Assembly (NCBI GenBank): GCA_900540475.1
Contig: UQGG01000030.1
Coordinates: forward strand, 23,946 to 87,945
Origin: an uncultured Robinsoniella sp.
Lineage (GTDB): Bacteria; Bacillota; Clostridia; Lachnospirales; Lachnospiraceae
Reading direction: 5' to 3'
Length of the DNA: 64,000 nt
Shown: positions 1 through 9,331 of the stretch, piece after piece
Layout of the letters: every line of letters begins with the position of its first letter
Position numbering within the stretch: position 1 is the stretch's first letter
The notes under the pieces: generated by a model
The model's input: only the letters and a program-made list of their open reading frames with translations
The model's database searches: none
Told to the model about the DNA's origin: nothing
Translations under genes and position numbers: made by a program

Positions 1-1
1 A

Positions 2-1290
2 GCGGGAGACGACAGGATAACAGGAAGCCAGGGATCAGACGTACTGGAAGGAGGAGAAGGGAATGATATCTTATCTGGAGGAGCCGGAGACGATGAACTA
101 AATGGTGGAAGAGGAAACGATACACTTTATGGAGGAGCTGGTGATGATGTATATGTGTTCGAAAAAGGATTTGGAAGAGATATAATTGGCGAAGACGAAG
201 GGAATGACACCATAAAGTTCGGGGAAGATATAGCGACAGAGGATATACGGATAGAGAAGAGAGGGAATGGAATAGCACTAATTGTGGGGACAGATGAAAT
301 ATTAATCCAGAACTATATGTATGGGAGCACATACCAAATAGAAAATGTGGAATTATCAGATGGAAGCCCGTACAGTTTAAAGGAAATGGCAAGGAATCTA
401 AAAGGAACAGCTGGAAATGACGTGATGGAGGCGATACATATTGAAAGCTATATGAATGGAGGAGCGGGAGACGACAGGATAACAGGAAGCCAAGGATCAG
501 ACGTACTGATAGGAGGAGAAGGGAATGATATCCTTTCAGGGGGAGCCGGGGACGATGAACTAAATGGTGGAAGAGGAAACGATACGCTTTATGGAGGAGC
601 CGGGGATGATGTATATGTGTTTGAAAAAGGATTTGGAAGAGATATAATTGGTGAAGACGGAGGGAATGACACCATAAAGTTCGGGGAAGATATTGCGATA
701 GAGGATGTCCGAATAGAGAAGAGAGGAAATGGAATAGCATTGATTGTGGGGGCAGATGAAATATTAATCCAAAACTATATGTATGGAAGCACATACCAAA
801 TAGAAAATGTGGAACTGTCAGATGGAAGCCGGTATAGTTTAAAGGAAATGGCAAGGAATCTAAAAGGAACAGCTGGAAATGACGTGATGGAGGCGATACA
901 TATTGAAAGCTATATGAATGGAGGAGCGGGAGACGACAGGATAACAGGAAGCCAGGGATCAGACGTACTGGAAGGAGGAGAAGGGAATGATATCCTATCT
1001 GGAGGAGCCGGAGATGATGAACTAAATGGTGGAAGAGGAAACGATACGCTTTATGGAGGAGCCGGAGATGATGTATATGAGTTTGAAAAAGGATTTGGAA
1101 AAGATATAATAAACGATGATTCAGGGAATGATACCATAAAGTTCGGGGAAGGAATTTCGATAGAGGATATCCGGATAGAGAAGAGAGGAAATGGAATAGC
1201 ACTGATTGTGGGGTCAGATGAAATATTAATTCAAAACTATATGTATGGGAGCACATACCAAATTGAAAATATAGAATTTTCATATGGCAC
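2..1290 (+). repeat. 462-bp tandem repeat within RTX gene
   Basis: Matching points recur exactly 462 bp apart: the GCGGGAGACGACAGG stretch at 2 and 464, and the GAAAAAGGATTTGG stretch at 161, 623 and 1085. The units are nearly identical at DNA level. The third departs from the others after about 1275, where the unique C-terminus begins. More copies probably lie upstream of the window. Confidence 0.93.
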
Positions 1291-1501
1291 AGTAACTAAT
1301 ATTGATACATTATTTAATACACTGACATCGTTAAACTCAACATCCACTTACTCAGACACAGCAACAGACACCAGCAAGCTAGTATCTCTAATGATACAAA
1401 CGTACAATAGCAGCAGTCAGGATCAGGCACTGTATACGACGTATAATACGAAAAAAGAAGAGACGCAGTATATAGATATTTTCAAAAGTGCAGCAGTCTA
1501 G
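2..1501 (+). CDS. RTX calcium-binding repeat protein, C-terminal part (5' end outside window)
   Basis: The reading frame is open from base 2, so this is the 3' part of a longer gene; the apparent GTG start at 155 is internal. The protein is built of 154-residue units. Each unit has six RTX-type nonapeptides (GGAGDDRIT, GGEGNDILS, GGRGNDTLY, GGAGDDVYV and variants), followed by a segment resembling the haemolysin-type calcium-binding-related domain (FGRDIIGEDEGNDTIKFGED and onward). RTX nonapeptides bind calcium and fold outside the cell after type I secretion. The last about 75 residues are Ser/Thr-rich with no glycine repeats and fit an uncleaved C-terminal secretion signal. The adjacent HlyB-like and HlyD-like genes are the obvious exporter. 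The activity (protease, lipase, adhesin) cannot be read because the N-terminus is missing. Confidence 0.9.
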   Translation, partial: AGDDRITGSQGSDVLEGGEGNDILSGGAGDDELNGGRGNDTLYGGAGDDVYVFEKGFGRDIIGEDEGNDTIKFGEDIATEDIRIEKRGNGIALIVGTDEILIQNYMYGSTYQIENVELSDGSPYSLKEMARNLKGTAGNDVMEAIHIESYMNGGAGDDRITGSQGSDVLIGGEGNDILSGGAGDDELNGGRGNDTLYGGAGDDVYVFEKGFGRDIIGEDGGNDTIKFGEDIAIEDVRIEKRGNGIALIVGADEILIQNYMYGSTYQIENVELSDGSRYSLKEMARNLKGTAGNDVMEAIHIESYMNGGAGDDRITGSQGSDVLEGGEGNDILSGGAGDDELNGGRGNDTLYGGAGDDVYEFEKGFGKDIINDDSGNDTIKFGEGISIEDIRIEKRGNGIALIVGSDEILIQNYMYGSTYQIENIEFSYGTVTNIDTLFNTLTSLNSTSTYSDTATDTSKLVSLMIQTYNSSSQDQALYTTYNTKKEETQYIDIFKSAAV

Positions 1502-1511
1502 GGAGGCATTC

Positions 1512-3635
1512 ATGAGTTTAGACATTTATGATAACATAAAACCTTTCCTGGCAATGCTTGAGTTTAATGAAATAAAGGTAAATGCAGAAACACTCATACA
1601 TGAATTCCACCTGGAGGAACAGACGGATCTTACGAAAAATGACTATTTACTTATCTGTAAAAAATTTGGTGTTAAGTGTGCTTATATACGGTTAAAAAAG
1701 AAGCAATTGAGTAAGATTAACACGCCATTTTTGTATATAAATAAAAATAATGTAACGAATATAGTTGTGAATATACAAGAACAAGATGTCTTTATTTTGG
1801 ATGTTATGGCTGGAAAACCTAATAAAATTTCATTACAGGAATTTTGTGAATCATGGAACAAAACTGTCATACTAATCAAGAAAAAAGGAATAAAAGCACA
1901 AGAGGAAAAAATAGGATTTGCCTGGTTTTTGAGGGTGATTGGCAGGTTTAAGGGAATATTGGTGCAAATTTTGATTGCATATTTAACATTGCAGATCATT
2001 GGACTATTTTTACCATTTTTTATTCAATTTACAGTTGATAAGGTATTAACTGGTAATAACGTGTCAACGCTCATTGCGTTGACCGTTATTTTGATTTTTT
2101 CTATGATTGTGGAAATGGTATTAAGTATGGCTAAAGATTATGTCTTTACGCATACTACCAATAGAATTGATATGATACTTAATATGAAACTTATTAAACA
2201 TCTTTTTCGATTACCAATGGCATATTTTGAAAGCAGAAGAGTTGGGGATACAATTGCAAGGGTACGAGAAATTGAAAATATCCGTACCTTTTTAACAGGA
2301 GCACCTTTGACTTCACTGCTCGATTTAATATTTGTTTTTGTGTATATAATTATTATGTTTTTTTATAGCAAGACGTTATCTTATATTGTGCTTGCAATTG
2401 TACCTGTGATTGGGGTTATTTATGCAATAGTAACCCCGCTATTTAAAAATAGGCTTGATCAAAAATTTCATTACGGAGCCGATATGCAGTCGTTTTTAGT
2501 AGAGTCCATGAATGGGATACATACTATTAAGTCGTTTGCAATTGAACCAAAGATGGAAAAGAAGTGGGGGGATATCGCAGCCGAATATACGAAGACGAAT
2601 TTATTAACCTCTAAATTGGTTTTTATAGCGAATAATACAGTGAGTTTTTTACAAAAACTTCAGGATGTAATGGTTATATCAATTGGTGCAACTCTTGTTA
2701 TGGATGGAAAACTGACCGTTGGTGAATTGGTTGCATTTCGTATGATAGCGTCCAGAATATCGAATCCCGTTCTGCGCTTTATACAAATGTGGCAGGATTA
2801 TCAGCAGGTGAGTATGTCAACGAAGCGGGTAAGTGATATCTTTAAAAATCCTGTGGAGAATCAATTAGATGAAAAAAATGGTTATTTGCCGGAAATAAAA
2901 GGAAGTATTCGCTTTGAAGGCGTATCTTTCCGTTATCTGTTGAATCAGCCGCTTGTACTAAAGGAAATATCTTTTAATATTCCGGTAGGAAAAATTGTCG
3001 GAGTAATAGGAAGGAGCGGATCAGGAAAATCTACACTGTCAAAATTAATTCAAAGGTTATATGTACCGGAAGAAGGTAAGGTTTTTATTGATGATATCGA
3101 TATTTGTAATGTTAATCCATTTTGGCTTCGCCGGCAGATAGGAATGGTACTACAGGAGAATTTTATATTTAATGGTACTTTAATTGAGAATATAGCAGTC
3201 AATAATCCAGGTGCGGATTTCCTTGAAATAGAAAGAGTGAGCAGGATATCAGGTGCGCATGAGTTTATAGTTCAATTACAGGATGGATACAATACAATTG
3301 TAGGGGAGCAGGGTGTAGGTCTGTCAGGGGGACAAAAACAAAGAATAGCAATTGCAAGGGCACTAATGCAGAAACCGAAAATACTCATTTTTGATGAAGC
3401 CACATCTGCTCTTGATTATGAATCAGAAAGAATCATACAAAATAACTTAAAAGAGATTTGTCAGGGCAGAACAGTATTATTCATTGCTCATAGATTATCC
3501 ACACTTCGTTATTGTGACTATATTATGTCACTGGATAAAGGAAGGATAATAGAATATGATACACCGCAAAATCTTTTGAATATGGAAAATAGTTTTTATG
3601 GATACTTAATGAAACAACAGGATGGTAGCGTATGA
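1512..3635 (+). CDS. Type I secretion ABC transporter, HlyB-like
   Basis: An exporter ATPase of 707 residues. The N-terminal about 125 residues look like a peptidase-C39-like domain without the catalytic cysteine, as in HlyB, where it binds RTX substrate rather than cleaving a leader. A six-helix ABC transmembrane domain follows (about residues 150-430). The nucleotide-binding domain has Walker A GRSGSGKST (about 500), signature LSGGQKQRIAIARAL (about 604) and Walker B ILIFDEATSALD (about 625). I chose ATG 1512 because AGGGAGG lies just upstream at 1500-1506; an in-frame ATG at 1488 would overlap the RTX gene and has no good ribosome site. The gene directly follows the RTX gene and overlaps the HlyD-like gene by four bases, so the three are very likely co-transcribed. 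A bacteriocin exporter is less likely given the missing cysteine and the neighbour. Confidence 0.92.
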   Translation: MSLDIYDNIKPFLAMLEFNEIKVNAETLIHEFHLEEQTDLTKNDYLLICKKFGVKCAYIRLKKKQLSKINTPFLYINKNNVTNIVVNIQEQDVFILDVMAGKPNKISLQEFCESWNKTVILIKKKGIKAQEEKIGFAWFLRVIGRFKGILVQILIAYLTLQIIGLFLPFFIQFTVDKVLTGNNVSTLIALTVILIFSMIVEMVLSMAKDYVFTHTTNRIDMILNMKLIKHLFRLPMAYFESRRVGDTIARVREIENIRTFLTGAPLTSLLDLIFVFVYIIIMFFYSKTLSYIVLAIVPVIGVIYAIVTPLFKNRLDQKFHYGADMQSFLVESMNGIHTIKSFAIEPKMEKKWGDIAAEYTKTNLLTSKLVFIANNTVSFLQKLQDVMVISIGATLVMDGKLTVGELVAFRMIASRISNPVLRFIQMWQDYQQVSMSTKRVSDIFKNPVENQLDEKNGYLPEIKGSIRFEGVSFRYLLNQPLVLKEISFNIPVGKIVGVIGRSGSGKSTLSKLIQRLYVPEEGKVFIDDIDICNVNPFWLRRQIGMVLQENFIFNGTLIENIAVNNPGADFLEIERVSRISGAHEFIVQLQDGYNTIVGEQGVGLSGGQKQRIAIARALMQKPKILIFDEATSALDYESERIIQNNLKEICQGRTVLFIAHRLSTLRYCDYIMSLDKGRIIEYDTPQNLLNMENSFYGYLMKQQDGSV

Positions 3636-4876
3636 TGAAGAAAAAAGATTTAAAATATGATTTTTTACCATCTTCACTTGAAATCATAGAAAAACCCGCA
3701 AATCCTCTTGGAAGTATTATTATTATCATTATTGCATTATTTATTGCAGGTGTCGCTGCTTTATCTTATTTCTTTCATATAGATGTCAAGGTGAATACCA
3801 GGGGACAGGCGGCACTGGTAGACGGGGTACAGATTGTGAATACAAAACTAAGCGGTAAGATACTGGCTATTCACAAAAAGGAAAGTGATTTTGTAAATGA
3901 AGGTGACGTAATTCTGACAATGGAAAATAATGATACAGAGAAAGGCAAAACCGAAATCGAGCAGAATATGGCATTGGAAAAGATTGAGAAATCCATTGTA
4001 GTCAGAAAATTAAAAAGAATGACAGCATATGATGAAATCGAGAAATGTAATTTGGATAATGGAAAAAAAGAGGAGTTAAAGCAGAGAGAGCAGATCTATT
4101 GGGAGGAACAGGATAAAAAGCAGAAGGAATATGAACAAAGATTAAATGATCTGGATGCAGATGTGGAAAACTCTCAGATGAAAATAGAAGAATTACAATT
4201 TGAATATGATAGCCTGTATGATATAGATTTTGAATTAAATGGGGATTATATACTGAACGAAATTGAATCTTGTAAAGAAGCGATAGAAAAGTCTGAAAAA
4301 GAAAAAAAAGATACCGTTTATGAATGGGAACAAACTGAAAAAAAAGCTGAACTGGATTTAATAACGAAAAAAAATCAGATTCGTAAAAGCATAGCTAATA
4401 TGAAAGAGCAATTAGATGGATTTGAAGATAAAAAGTCAGAATTTAGTATCAAAGCACCTGTTTCTGGAACTATATTAAAGGCAAATTATAATACAATAGG
4501 AGCGTATTTAGATGTGTCCACTAATATTGCGGAAATTGTTCCCGAAGAAACTAATTGCAATATCGTTACAACAGTAGAAAACAAATACAGGTCTAAAGTA
4601 GAAAAGGGACAAAAAGTTTTGGTGAAATTAGATACATATGATTTTCAGAAATATGGTGGACTATCAGGAAAAGTGGTATATATAGCACCAAATGCTATTG
4701 TAGACGAATCTACAGGACAGGCAGTGTATACCATAAAAATTGAATTACAGGAAAAGAAAAAGAAAATGCCTGTCCTACCGGGAATGAGCGGTAGTATAGA
4801 AATTTCTGTAGACAGGGTTCGGCTGTTAGAGTATTTTTTAAGTCCGTTCTTTGATATTGCGGAAGAAGCATTTTAA
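3632..4876 (+). CDS. Type I secretion membrane fusion protein, HlyD-like
   Basis: A 414-residue protein with one N-terminal membrane helix (about residues 28-48, very Ile-rich). A half-lipoyl segment follows (GQAALVDGVQIVNTKLSG), then a long Lys/Glu-rich coiled coil (about 95-270), the second lipoyl half (APVSGTILKANYN) and a C-terminal beta-barrel part. This is the order seen in HlyD/EmrA-type adaptors. The ATG overlaps the stop of the ABC gene (ATGA), indicating translational coupling. In diderms HlyD reaches to TolC; no TolC-like gene is visible here and none is expected in a one-membrane cell, so the coiled coil probably spans the wall zone. Confidence 0.9.
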   Translation: MMKKKDLKYDFLPSSLEIIEKPANPLGSIIIIIIALFIAGVAALSYFFHIDVKVNTRGQAALVDGVQIVNTKLSGKILAIHKKESDFVNEGDVILTMENNDTEKGKTEIEQNMALEKIEKSIVVRKLKRMTAYDEIEKCNLDNGKKEELKQREQIYWEEQDKKQKEYEQRLNDLDADVENSQMKIEELQFEYDSLYDIDFELNGDYILNEIESCKEAIEKSEKEKKDTVYEWEQTEKKAELDLITKKNQIRKSIANMKEQLDGFEDKKSEFSIKAPVSGTILKANYNTIGAYLDVSTNIAEIVPEETNCNIVTTVENKYRSKVEKGQKVLVKLDTYDFQKYGGLSGKVVYIAPNAIVDESTGQAVYTIKIELQEKKKKMPVLPGMSGSIEISVDRVRLLEYFLSPFFDIAEEAF

Positions 4877-4884
4877 AGCATTAG

Positions 4885-4907
4885 TATCGCAGGCAAGACC
4901 TGCGATA
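4885..4907 (+). promoter_or_regulatory. Hairpin between secretion genes and MoxR operon
   Basis: A perfect 9-bp stem (TATCGCAGG / CCTGCGATA) with a five-base loop sits in the 48-bp gap after the HlyD-like gene. It has no U-tract and is followed at once by the AGGAGG of the MoxR gene. It could be a weak attenuator or an mRNA processing/stability element; function is not shown. Confidence 0.5.
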
Positions 4908-4924
4908 TACAGGAGGCATAAATT

Positions 4925-5851
4925 ATGAATCAAAAAATAGTACAATTAATCGGCAACATAGAACAGGTAATCATCGGGAAAAAACTCCCGGTCCTTAAAG
5001 TGGTTCTGGCAATGCTTTGCAATGGACACGTTTTGATTGAGGATGTGCCGGGAACGGGTAAAACGCAGTTAATACTTGCCTTATCACAGTCTGTTTCCGG
5101 CGTATTCCACCGCTTACAGCTGACGCCGGATATTATGCCCTCAGATATTATAGGTTATACAATGATTGATCCGGTGACAAAGAAAATGGTGTATCGGGAG
5201 GGGGTAGTCAACTGCAATTTTCTGCTGGCGGATGAGATCAACCGGGCATCACCAAAAGTACAGTCGGGTTTATTGGAGGTTATGGAAGAGAATCAAATCA
5301 GCATAGATGGGAAAACGTATCCTCTGCCCAATCCTTTTTTAACATTTGCGACTCAGAATCCCATCGAAAACTATGGCACTTATCATTTGCCAGAGGCTCA
5401 GATGGACCGTTTTTTTATGAGATTATCTATCGGGTATCCTAATCAGGCCAGTGAGATGGAGATTTTAGATAAGAACAGTGAAAGAGGTATCAAAGCCGGT
5501 TTAAATCCGGTATGGAATATGGAAGATGTAATAGAGATACAGCAGAAGGTTGAACAGGTCCGCGTCCAGGATGAGGTGAAAAAATATATCCTGGATCTGG
5601 TTCAGACAACCAGATCAAATGAGAATGTTTCTCTGGCAATCAGTCCCAGAGGGAGCATCAGTCTCTATAAAGCTGCAAAAGGGCTGGCTTATATGGATGA
5701 CCGTGACTATGCAACACCCAATGATGTAAGGGCGATTGCAGTGGATATCCTGGCTCATCGTATGATCCTTTCCAGAAAAGGGAAGGTGAAATTTAAGGAT
5801 TCCAGGTCATTTATTAACTATTTACTGGAAAACATTTCAGTGACATCATAG
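4925..5851 (+). CDS. MoxR-family AAA+ ATPase
   Basis: A 308-residue AAA+ ATPase of the MoxR family. It has Walker A DVPGTGKTQ (about residue 40), Walker B LLADEINRASPKVQ, a sensor region FATQNPIENYGTYHLPEAQ, and the C-terminal lid with ISPRGSISLYKAAKGLA. MoxR proteins act as chaperone-like ATPases and are commonly encoded beside DUF58 and transglutaminase-like membrane proteins, as here. The start is set by AGGAGG at 4911-4916. Thirteen bases separate it from the DUF58 gene, so the set is one operon. The substrate is unknown. Confidence 0.93.
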   Translation: MNQKIVQLIGNIEQVIIGKKLPVLKVVLAMLCNGHVLIEDVPGTGKTQLILALSQSVSGVFHRLQLTPDIMPSDIIGYTMIDPVTKKMVYREGVVNCNFLLADEINRASPKVQSGLLEVMEENQISIDGKTYPLPNPFLTFATQNPIENYGTYHLPEAQMDRFFMRLSIGYPNQASEMEILDKNSERGIKAGLNPVWNMEDVIEIQQKVEQVRVQDEVKKYILDLVQTTRSNENVSLAISPRGSISLYKAAKGLAYMDDRDYATPNDVRAIAVDILAHRMILSRKGKVKFKDSRSFINYLLENISVTS

Positions 5852-5864
5852 AAAAGTAAAAATT

Positions 5865-7067
5865 ATGGGAAAAATTAAGATATATAAATTAAAAGAATAT
5901 TTACTTACCGGTCTTGGAATTCTCATCATCGGCTTGTTGATCAATATGGATTTTTCACTGGTTTTCTTAGGGATGTATCTGGCGGCGCCTATCCTGTCTA
6001 TCGGAGGTGCGTTTGCAGTAGTGAAGAAGCTTGAAGTTTCCATAGATGTTCAGAAAACAGTTCTTCTCAAAGGTGAGAAAGGGAAAATATCGGTTACCGT
6101 AACGAATCATAGCCTGCCGCCGGTACTTGGGCTGGAAGTGATCTTAAATGAAGATAATCATATTCAATATGAAGCCGAGGATCGCTTTCACTTATCTATT
6201 GGCGGCAGGCAGAGCCTGTCATATGACAAAGAATATCAGGCGGTAATGTGGGGAGAGAGTAAACTGAAAGCAGCATATATAACGGTTACAGATTTATTTG
6301 GATTTATCAGTTTTCAGGAAGCGGTTGCTGATAATGATAAGATAAAAAAAACAATCAAAATTGTACCGGATATCCCGGATGTATTGATTGAAGATGAGAG
6401 TATATGGAGCTGTGTCCGGATAGCCGATGATGCCCAGGATGAAAAAGAATCCAGAGAAAGCATAGATCAGAGATCGGCTATGCCAGGATATGAATACCGG
6501 GAATATCAGCCGGGAGATCCTATCAAGAGAATTAACTGGAAATTATCAGAGCGCAGAGGAAAATATATGCTGCGTTTGGATGACTATGCCATGTATGCGC
6601 CACCGGTCTTTATTCTGGATGCATATGTGGATCCGGATGCCTGGCCGGAGATCCAGAGAAGTCAGATAATCTATAAGGAACAACGGGTTCTTGAAGGGAT
6701 GCTGGGAACAATAAAGGAATTTATAGAAACTGGATCAGGATGTGAACTGTTTTGCTATTTAGAAGGAGAACTCCAGCAGATATCATTAAATGCAATGGAG
6801 GATCTGGGGGCTCTGCAATGGAGAATGTCGCGTTTTCAGTTTGTGCATGGAAACCAACGTAGTTTGGATCTGGATGATATGCTGCTTAATAGCAGAGGTG
6901 GATTTATTATCTTTACGGCTGGCATGAACGAGATGATGAAATCCCAGATACAGCAGATAAAAAGTCAGGGAAATCAGGTAATAACGGTAATCGGAGGAGA
7001 GAATCTGTATACTGCGCCGGATATGTTTCTGATTACGGAAGAATTTCATTTGGAGAGACTTACCTGA
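5865..7067 (+). CDS. DUF58 domain protein
   Basis: A 400-residue protein with two closely spaced N-terminal membrane helices (about residues 12-50), a beta-rich region, and the DUF58 core around residues 205-240. The hallmark is YREYQPGDPIKRINWKLSER. A von-Willebrand-like fold follows the core in this family. The ribosome site before the ATG is poor (AAAAGTAAAAATT), so translation may depend on coupling to the MoxR gene ending 13 bases upstream. The protein probably works with the MoxR ATPase and the transglutaminase-like protein at the membrane; no catalytic activity is assigned to the family. Confidence 0.9.
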   Translation: MGKIKIYKLKEYLLTGLGILIIGLLINMDFSLVFLGMYLAAPILSIGGAFAVVKKLEVSIDVQKTVLLKGEKGKISVTVTNHSLPPVLGLEVILNEDNHIQYEAEDRFHLSIGGRQSLSYDKEYQAVMWGESKLKAAYITVTDLFGFISFQEAVADNDKIKKTIKIVPDIPDVLIEDESIWSCVRIADDAQDEKESRESIDQRSAMPGYEYREYQPGDPIKRINWKLSERRGKYMLRLDDYAMYAPPVFILDAYVDPDAWPEIQRSQIIYKEQRVLEGMLGTIKEFIETGSGCELFCYLEGELQQISLNAMEDLGALQWRMSRFQFVHGNQRSLDLDDMLLNSRGGFIIFTAGMNEMMKSQIQQIKSQGNQVITVIGGENLYTAPDMFLITEEFHLERLT

Positions 7068-7089
7068 TATTAGAAGAAAGGAATCACTT

Positions 7090-9234
7090 ATGCTGAACAC
7101 AATGAAAAAGAATGGAGTGCCGCTTGTATATGCAACATTTGTCTGCGGTATCATTCTGACTTTGTACATACAGAATATTCTGATCTGGAGTATTGTTGTT
7201 TTGGTATTTCAGGCAGCGCTGTTTTGCTTCTTTTATTTTATTGAAGAAAACGGTTCCAGAAGGGGAACGCTATATTATTGTCTGGGCATTGCGACTGTAT
7301 TTATCACCGTATGGGTATGCTGCATGGCAGCTGGTAAAACGGTGAATGAATTCAAAGACATTATTTTTGGCGGCGTATATACAACCAATATATTTTTGCA
7401 GGCAGGAATCAGCGTGATCATTTGTTTTGTGATCGGATCATTGGTTTATTACTGCTCCAATGTAATGCAAAATAGTCTGCTCAATTTTTTGATTGTAATT
7501 ATGCCGATGCTGCTTTTTCTTAAGGTTGGAAGAATATTTTCCCATGTCTATATCATAACCCTTTGCTTCATGTATTTTATGACAATCCTGCATTGCCGCC
7601 AGATGCGGGAAGAGAACAATTATACGTATATTATCACAAAGGAGTACAAGTGGTATGCATTTTTGCTTCTGGGTATTCTTATTGTTCCGGCTTCTCTAAT
7701 GCCGAAAGGAAATCTGGCACCCTTTGGAGAGGAATTCCGGACACTGGTTATGTTTCAGATGGATGTAAATTCAAATGCAAATCTGGGACACCTGAACAAA
7801 CAATCGGCAAACAGCAGTGGAAAAGAAGACATGGATGATCAGATTTTACTCTATGTGTATTCCGATGAACCGCTTTATCTGGAACGCCAGTTTTATACCT
7901 TTTATAACTGGGATAATCATAGCTGGGAAATGAAAGAAAGCGATGGATTTGAAGCGATGGATATTCAGCAGAATCCTTTTAATATGGAAGAATTATATGC
8001 TAAAATAGATGAGATTTTACTAAATAAAAAAGAGCTGAAACAAAGCTTTCCAGGTGTACAGCCAGAACTCTCAAAAGCAATTAATTCTGTTGAAAAAACG
8101 GTTTCTGTGGAACCTGAAATGAATTTAACCATGCTGCCTCATCCGCCGTATTCTTATGAGGGAAAATTTTCACAGGATTTACAGCAGCCGGTGTTATGGG
8201 ACGTGAACAAAATGATGGCGATCAATGGAAGTGTATCATACCCTTACACAGTAAAATATATGAAGAATGAACTGACAGATCCAGATAAGATATTGAAATT
8301 TTTATCGGAACTAAATGGAGATGCTTATGACAGGCTGATAAAAGTATTTGACGATGAATATGTGGACTACTATGAAGCGTTTTCTTTTGCCTATTCGGAT
8401 CATATTAAAAGACAGTTTGATTTTTATCCGGATTACATAAAAGAAAAGGCATTGGAAATCACATCAGATTCCAAAACGGATTATGATAAAGCAAAAGCGC
8501 TGGAAAGATATTTTCATGAAGGCGATTATATCTATGATGCCTCATATGTACCGCCGGATCTCGGACCGGAGTATTTTATGGAGAACAGTAAGCGTGGAGC
8601 ATGTGCCCAATATGCCACTTCCATGGCATTAATGGCGCAGACCCTTGGATTGAATGTCAGATATATGGAAGGTTTTAAGGCCAGCGAATATGATGAGGAA
8701 AAAGGAGCATATGTTGTCAGGGCGAAAAACTCCCATGCATTTGTGGAAATATTTATTCGAGGTCTGGGATGGACGATTTTTGAGCCTACCGTATCATTGA
8801 GCCAGGAATACGAGGATAAAACGGGAGCTTCGGCTGCAAAATGGTGGGAAACGATCAGTTTTCAGAATATACTGGTTGTCATTGCATGTTGTTCAATTGT
8901 TCTGAGTCTTATCATGATTATCCGGAAATTAGGAAATGAGGTTTGGTTCCGGTGCAGAATATTAATTTGTACAAATGAGCAGGCTGTAAAGAAAGTATAC
9001 CATAGATTATGGAAGATCATATTAAAGGAAATGAATAAAAAAACTATACTGGCAAGTAATGATTTAATTCATATAGTTGAACGGGGATATGGATATGACT
9101 GCATGGTAATCGGGCAGATGTTTGACGAGAGCGTATACGGTAAAAGGCTGGTATCCGGTAAAGACAAAAGAGAAGTTATACGTTGCTATAAGAAGCTATA
9201 TAGATTAATAAAAAGAAAAAACATCCTGATGTAA
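7090..9234 (+). CDS. Transglutaminase-like membrane protein
   Basis: A 714-residue protein with about six N-terminal membrane helices (residues 10-210), a large extracytoplasmic region, and a transglutaminase-like domain at about 450-570. One further helix (about 595-615) leads to a cytoplasmic tail. The catalytic Cys is C505 (RGACAQYATSMA) and the His is H549 (NSHAFVEIF). The third position, usually Asp in FDPT, is Glu here (E565, FEPT), which is conservative and may retain activity. Ribosome site AGAAAGGA. It is the last gene of the MoxR/DUF58 set and ends just before a strong terminator. Proteins of this type are thought to act on peptides at the cell surface; the substrate is unknown. Confidence 0.9.
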   Translation: MLNTMKKNGVPLVYATFVCGIILTLYIQNILIWSIVVLVFQAALFCFFYFIEENGSRRGTLYYCLGIATVFITVWVCCMAAGKTVNEFKDIIFGGVYTTNIFLQAGISVIICFVIGSLVYYCSNVMQNSLLNFLIVIMPMLLFLKVGRIFSHVYIITLCFMYFMTILHCRQMREENNYTYIITKEYKWYAFLLLGILIVPASLMPKGNLAPFGEEFRTLVMFQMDVNSNANLGHLNKQSANSSGKEDMDDQILLYVYSDEPLYLERQFYTFYNWDNHSWEMKESDGFEAMDIQQNPFNMEELYAKIDEILLNKKELKQSFPGVQPELSKAINSVEKTVSVEPEMNLTMLPHPPYSYEGKFSQDLQQPVLWDVNKMMAINGSVSYPYTVKYMKNELTDPDKILKFLSELNGDAYDRLIKVFDDEYVDYYEAFSFAYSDHIKRQFDFYPDYIKEKALEITSDSKTDYDKAKALERYFHEGDYIYDASYVPPDLGPEYFMENSKRGACAQYATSMALMAQTLGLNVRYMEGFKASEYDEEKGAYVVRAKNSHAFVEIFIRGLGWTIFEPTVSLSQEYEDKTGASAAKWWETISFQNILVVIACCSIVLSLIMIIRKLGNEVWFRCRILICTNEQAVKKVYHRLWKIILKEMNKKTILASNDLIHIVERGYGYDCMVIGQMFDESVYGKRLVSGKDKREVIRCYKKLYRLIKRKNILM

Positions 9235-9263
9235 ATAAATAAATTATCCCCAAAAACAATAAG

Positions 9264-9307
9264 AAAAATCACCCCGTTATCAATTAAAGAATAACGGGGT
9301 GATTTTT
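9264..9307. terminator. Bidirectional rho-independent terminator
   Basis: A perfect 17-bp stem (AAAAATCACCCCGTTAT with its complement) and 10-base loop lie between the converging transglutaminase and subtilase genes. The A-tract on one side and T-tract on the other give a U-run on both strands. Confidence 0.93.
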
Positions 9308-9331
9308 GTGTTCAACGATATTTTTCTTTTT

